A stretch of DNA of 54,944 nt from Cryomorphaceae bacterium (GTDB lineage: Bacteria; Bacteroidota; Bacteroidia; Flavobacteriales; Schleiferiaceae), in NCBI GenBank assembly GCA_020832345.1, contig JAFIEY010000225.1, positions 1-54,944 on the forward strand, in the 5' to 3' direction. The position numbers were made by a program, and so were the translations under genes. This document shows positions 52,119-54,944 of this stretch, one piece after another (the first letter of the stretch is position 1; the number at the start of each line of letters is the position of its first letter). The notes beneath the pieces are model-generated. The model was not told the DNA's origin. It was given only the letters and a program-made list of their open reading frames with translations, and made no database searches.

Positions 52119-53834
52119 TTATGCTCCATCCAGCATTTCGGAAAGGGCTTCCAAAGAAATCTGCTGATATTGTAAGCGATAAACCTTGCTTTGATCAACG
52201 GGTTGTTTCGCCGCCCAAATTTTACCGTCTTTTACTTTATAAGAGAAAATCTCAGCGCGTTCGTTTTTGGGGAACTTTGGTGAAAGCACCTTTCCAGCCT
52301 GATTCGAATAGCAGCGCATGATGGAATTGATGTCGGTAAAAATAAGTTGCACCCTGGCGTCCTCTGCACCGGAGTTTACTTCGACAAACATCATGTCCTC
52401 TTCGCTGACATTATAAAATTTATCGATATTAATCCAGCCGAGCATAGAAACATTCATCACGAAATTGGCGGCAAATTGCTCGGTTACATCAACACCAAGC
52501 GCTTCATATTTTGCCACATGTGCCATATAGGCTTCCTTTCTTCGCTGGCGGTAGGCATCTACTTCTTCTTCAAAAATCAATATCGCCCTCTCCTTCATGG
52601 TTTTATTATTTTCAACTATACGCAAAACCTCTTCTGAACTGAAGTAAGCGATACTATCCTCCCTTCTTTGTTTCTTATAAAATTCATAATCCTTTTCAAA
52701 TTGACGCAAACGCTTCGGAAAGGTAATTTCACTTTGGTCAAATTCTGCCAAACGCAATTGATACCTGTCATAATTTTTTTCGTACTTACGCATAGCCTTT
52801 TCGTTTTCGTCATCAGCTCGCTGTCGCAAAGCCACTTTATTTAAAGTAAACCAACGAATTTGCGGCTGAATGTAGGCGGGTTTTTTTGGTTCGATTGGCT
52901 TTCTCAATTTCGTTGGCACACTTGGAGGTTGAGGGCCATCATAAACAAATTTGGGGATATTAATATAAGAACTCCTTAATATTGGGTACACTTCATCAAA
53001 TTCAAAAGCGAAATCACTTTGTACGGGTTGTTCAGTATCCTCCCAATCTTCTCCGGTAGTGGAAGTAAAAACCGTCATACCATCATCAGCAAAGTCGGTA
53101 GGTACACTGATTTGAATATCCTTTTGAAGATAAACTTCCTCGCCGTTTAAATCGGTAGCTTCCAGCTTAATCATTCCTCCGGTTTCCAGTATATTTTCAC
53201 CGCTTTGTGTAGATAAACCATTGATCATCATACTTCCGTAGTCAATTGCCTCTGTCACTTGCATGTTAATATCACCCTCAATGGGCATGCCATTTTGGTC
53301 AACAAAAGCAGCATTAGGCACGGTCACCCGACTACCTTTTGGACAAGTAATTGTTATACCTTGTTCATTAGAAAAGGAAGTTGAAACCCGGTATTTTTGC
53401 AGAAGAAAATCATTTAATTCACGGGTATTTTCAAAGTAGGTATAAGTAATTCGCAATTCTACTCTGCGGTTTTGTTGGCGATTTTTTTCATCAGAATTGG
53501 TAGCCACGGGTTTTCTCTCCCCCAAGTATTGTTCTTTGATATCATGCTCTGCGATCCCAAAATTCTTCAAATACGCCGCTACCGACTTCACCCTTCGTTT
53601 TGACAAATTCAAATTATATAAATCATCTCCTTCGCTATCGGTGTGCCCTGATAGTTCGATTTGGAAAGTTTCACCTTCTGGAACAGATTTAATTGCAGCA
53701 AGCAATTCCTCTTCCGCTTGTTTGGTGATTTCGTGGCTATCGCTATTAAAGAAAACTGTAGTTTCAATGGATTTTTGCTGTGCCCAAATGAGCGATACCG
53801 GAATGATAAAAAGAGTGAATGCAAGCTTTTTCAT
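52119..53834 (-). CDS. OmpA-like peptidoglycan-binding protein with N-terminal OmpA domain
   Basis: A 571-aa exported protein: signal peptide (1-18, ending LIWAQ), an OmpA-like domain at about 25-132 (FFNSDSHEITKQAEEELLAA, the strong ELSGHTDSEGDDLYNLNLSKRRVKSVAAYL, and NRRVELRITY) that should bind peptidoglycan, and a long remainder: a beta-rich region (about 150-300), a charged coiled coil (about 325-430) and a C-terminal domain with no family I recognise. In most OmpA proteins the domain is C-terminal, so this reversed layout is unusual. Likely an envelope-stabilising or sensing protein. Confidence 0.8.
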   Translation of the reverse strand: MKKLAFTLFIIPVSLIWAQQKSIETTVFFNSDSHEITKQAEEELLAAIKSVPEGETFQIELSGHTDSEGDDLYNLNLSKRRVKSVAAYLKNFGIAEHDIKEQYLGERKPVATNSDEKNRQQNRRVELRITYTYFENTRELNDFLLQKYRVSTSFSNEQGITITCPKGSRVTVPNAAFVDQNGMPIEGDINMQVTEAIDYGSMMINGLSTQSGENILETGGMIKLEATDLNGEEVYLQKDIQISVPTDFADDGMTVFTSTTGEDWEDTEQPVQSDFAFEFDEVYPILRSSYINIPKFVYDGPQPPSVPTKLRKPIEPKKPAYIQPQIRWFTLNKVALRQRADDENEKAMRKYEKNYDRYQLRLAEFDQSEITFPKRLRQFEKDYEFYKKQRREDSIAYFSSEEVLRIVENNKTMKERAILIFEEEVDAYRQRRKEAYMAHVAKYEALGVDVTEQFAANFVMNVSMLGWINIDKFYNVSEEDMMFVEVNSGAEDARVQLIFTDINSIMRCYSNQAGKVLSPKFPKNERAEIFSYKVKDGKIWAAKQPVDQSKVYRLQYQQISLEALSEMLDGA

Positions 53835-54297
53835 AAGATTGAAATATTTGGGTTAGATTCTCAGGGAATATGCAAAGATTGAAATTCTTTGTAGAGACTT
53901 CTCACCATTATATAACTGGAAATTATGGTTGTATATTGTGTGGTGGGGGTGATTAGAATATTGAAAACCTTTCCATTCTTGCTTGACAACTATGTAGGTC
54001 AATCGCACGAATGGCTGCAACACTGGAATTTTTAAATGAAAATGAAGAAACCCAAAAACTTTTACCGCAAATCTCCGGAGTAGGATTCATGGTCAATATC
54101 AACGAAACATCCAATCAAGGCGCGATAGCATAATCAAATATCCACATCACCATGAAAATATGCCATTTTATAGGCAAATAATTGTAATCCCGCAGGAATA
54201 AAGGCTCCCTGCCAGCTAGTGTGCTAAAGTTGGGCTAAAGAAATTAAACACAAATGAAATGGTTTGCGGAAAATTTCAAATTTAGATGTTCAATATT

Positions 54298-54433
54298 GAG
54301 TCCACTCCAAAAAGGATGATTTCAATCAAAATCGAGGAGATATTTGAACCGAAGCTAACTATATGTCAGTGATAATTCAAAAATTTACCGACAAGGAAGA
54401 TTTTAGCTGAAAGGGAATTTTTGGAGCAGACTC
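54298..54433 (-). repeat. MITE-like element, copy K (long form)
   Basis: Long form in reverse orientation, termini GAGTCCACTCCAAAAAGG and the complement of GAGTCTGCTCCAAAAA. Flanks AATATT and AATGTT match at 5 of 6. It ends 4 bp before the stop codon of the truncated gene at 54438. The 460-bp gap 53835-54297 before it holds no gene I can support. Confidence 0.84.
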
Positions 54434-54437
54434 AATG

Positions 54438-54863
54438 TTAATTAATAACTATAATATCATCCTTTGAAACATTTTCAAATCTTTTCAACCAAAATTCTAA
54501 ATTTTGCTCATTTGGCGCCTCCCAATATAAATAATATAAATGTGGAGCTCTAGCTGAATAGCCATTTATAGTTTTTAAATTCAATTCTTGAGTAGCTAAC
54601 ATAGCGTCAATTTGATAATCAATAATACTTCCTTCTACAATTAATGGTTGATATGAAACAATAGCCTCAGAAGGTAAATCTTTTAGCTTTTCAATTAAAT
54701 TTTGATGACGATCTTGAACATGACTTTTACTAATTGTTGAAAGTTTAGATGGATAGTTAAAATTATCAAATATGAGTAAAGTTAATCCAATAGTAAAAAT
54801 AAAGAGCCCGCTAAAAAAACCCCAATAATTTTCTTCGCGAGAATGGCGTATTTCGAATTGAGT
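54438..54863 (-). pseudogene. 5'-truncated membrane-protein gene remnant
   Basis: An open minus-strand frame of 141 codons ending at TAA 54438-54440, without an ATG/GTG/TTG that would give a sensible start and with an in-frame stop directly upstream (54864-54866). The translation has one hydrophobic helix near the start (SGLFIFTIGLTLLIF), then a soluble C-terminus containing AMLATQELNLKTINGYSARAPH and YLYWEAPNEQNLEFWLKRF. This ending resembles the C-termini of polytopic membrane glycosyltransferases (GT39-like), so the fragment is probably the tail of such a gene. The remaining 81 bases to the window edge are not a continuation in any frame I could read and include a perfect palindrome TCGAATATTCGA (54876-54887). 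Confidence 0.6.
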
Positions 54864-54944
54864 TTACCCTTGGTGTCGAATATTCGATTCTCAGAAGGTT
54901 CATGAGGCCCAAAATCGCTAAATCAACAAAATTATTAAGAGATT

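Noticed and set aside
54011-54133. Small 40-codon frame beginning MAATLEFLNENEETQ
   Set aside because: It looks mildly protein-like, but I found no promoter or known family, and it could be a chance frame in a decayed region.

Overview
The window comes from a member of the Bacteroidota. The signs are type IX secretion (T9SS) sorting domains of both type A and type B, a PorP/SprF family protein, GDPD, TPR and S9-peptidase lipoproteins, near-absence of Shine-Dalgarno sequences, and many start sites preceded by the Bacteroidota -7 box TAnnTTTG. Moderate G+C, heavy convergent packing and a free-living housekeeping set fit a marine or freshwater flavobacterium-like or saprospira-like organism. Genus cannot be fixed from sequence reading alone.

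Layout. 1-3.4 kb: a small outer-membrane protein, coaD, a NUDIX hydrolase and pyrE, bracketed by copies of a small palindromic repeat. 3.4-5.6 kb: a PpiD-type periplasmic folding factor. 5.6-6.1 kb: a gene-free stretch with terminators around a G+C-rich, highly folded element. 6.1-17.3 kb: two giant secreted beta-helix proteins (1936 and 1628 aa) built from shared modules and ending in type A T9SS signals. 17.5-24.5 kb (minus strand): NhaC antiporter, ComEC, SpoIID-like protein, LpxB, a small membrane protein and SurE, several of them overlapping. 24.5-27.8 kb (plus strand): two tandem YugP-type metallopeptidases, phosphatidylserine synthase, PurS and an AcpH-like protein. 27.8-35.4 kb: S1/P1 nuclease, a conserved cytosolic protein, a PhnP-like metallohydrolase, a secreted beta-lactamase-fold protein, a TPR lipoprotein, a degenerate GDPD-like lipoprotein and a dienoyl-CoA-reductase-like SDR. 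35.5-44 kb: an oligopeptidase B-like lipoprotein, then a MarR regulator followed by a complete RND efflux pump (adaptor, pump, TolC). 44-48.6 kb: tRNA-Val, a GAF/fRMsr-like protein, and a type B T9SS cargo protein next to a PorP/SprF-SPOR fusion. 48.8-53.8 kb: two coupled GT8-like glycosyltransferases, a Cys/Met-metabolism PLP enzyme and an OmpA-like protein. 54.4 kb to the end: a 5'-truncated membrane-protein gene.

The strongest unexplained signal is a miniature inverted-repeat element present in 11 copies. Its ends are GAGTCTGCTCTAAAAAG and GAGTCCACTCTAAAAAG, it lies entirely between genes, and several copies have perfect 6-bp flanking duplications. It exists in three size classes (about 136-141, 84 and 55 bp) that look like stepwise internal deletions of a nested hairpin. 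No transposase is in the window, so it appears to be moved in trans. Other unexplained structures are the G+C-rich folded element at 5.8-6.0 kb and two promoter-hairpin-U-tract leaders (28.6 kb and 48.7 kb) that could be small RNAs or attenuators.
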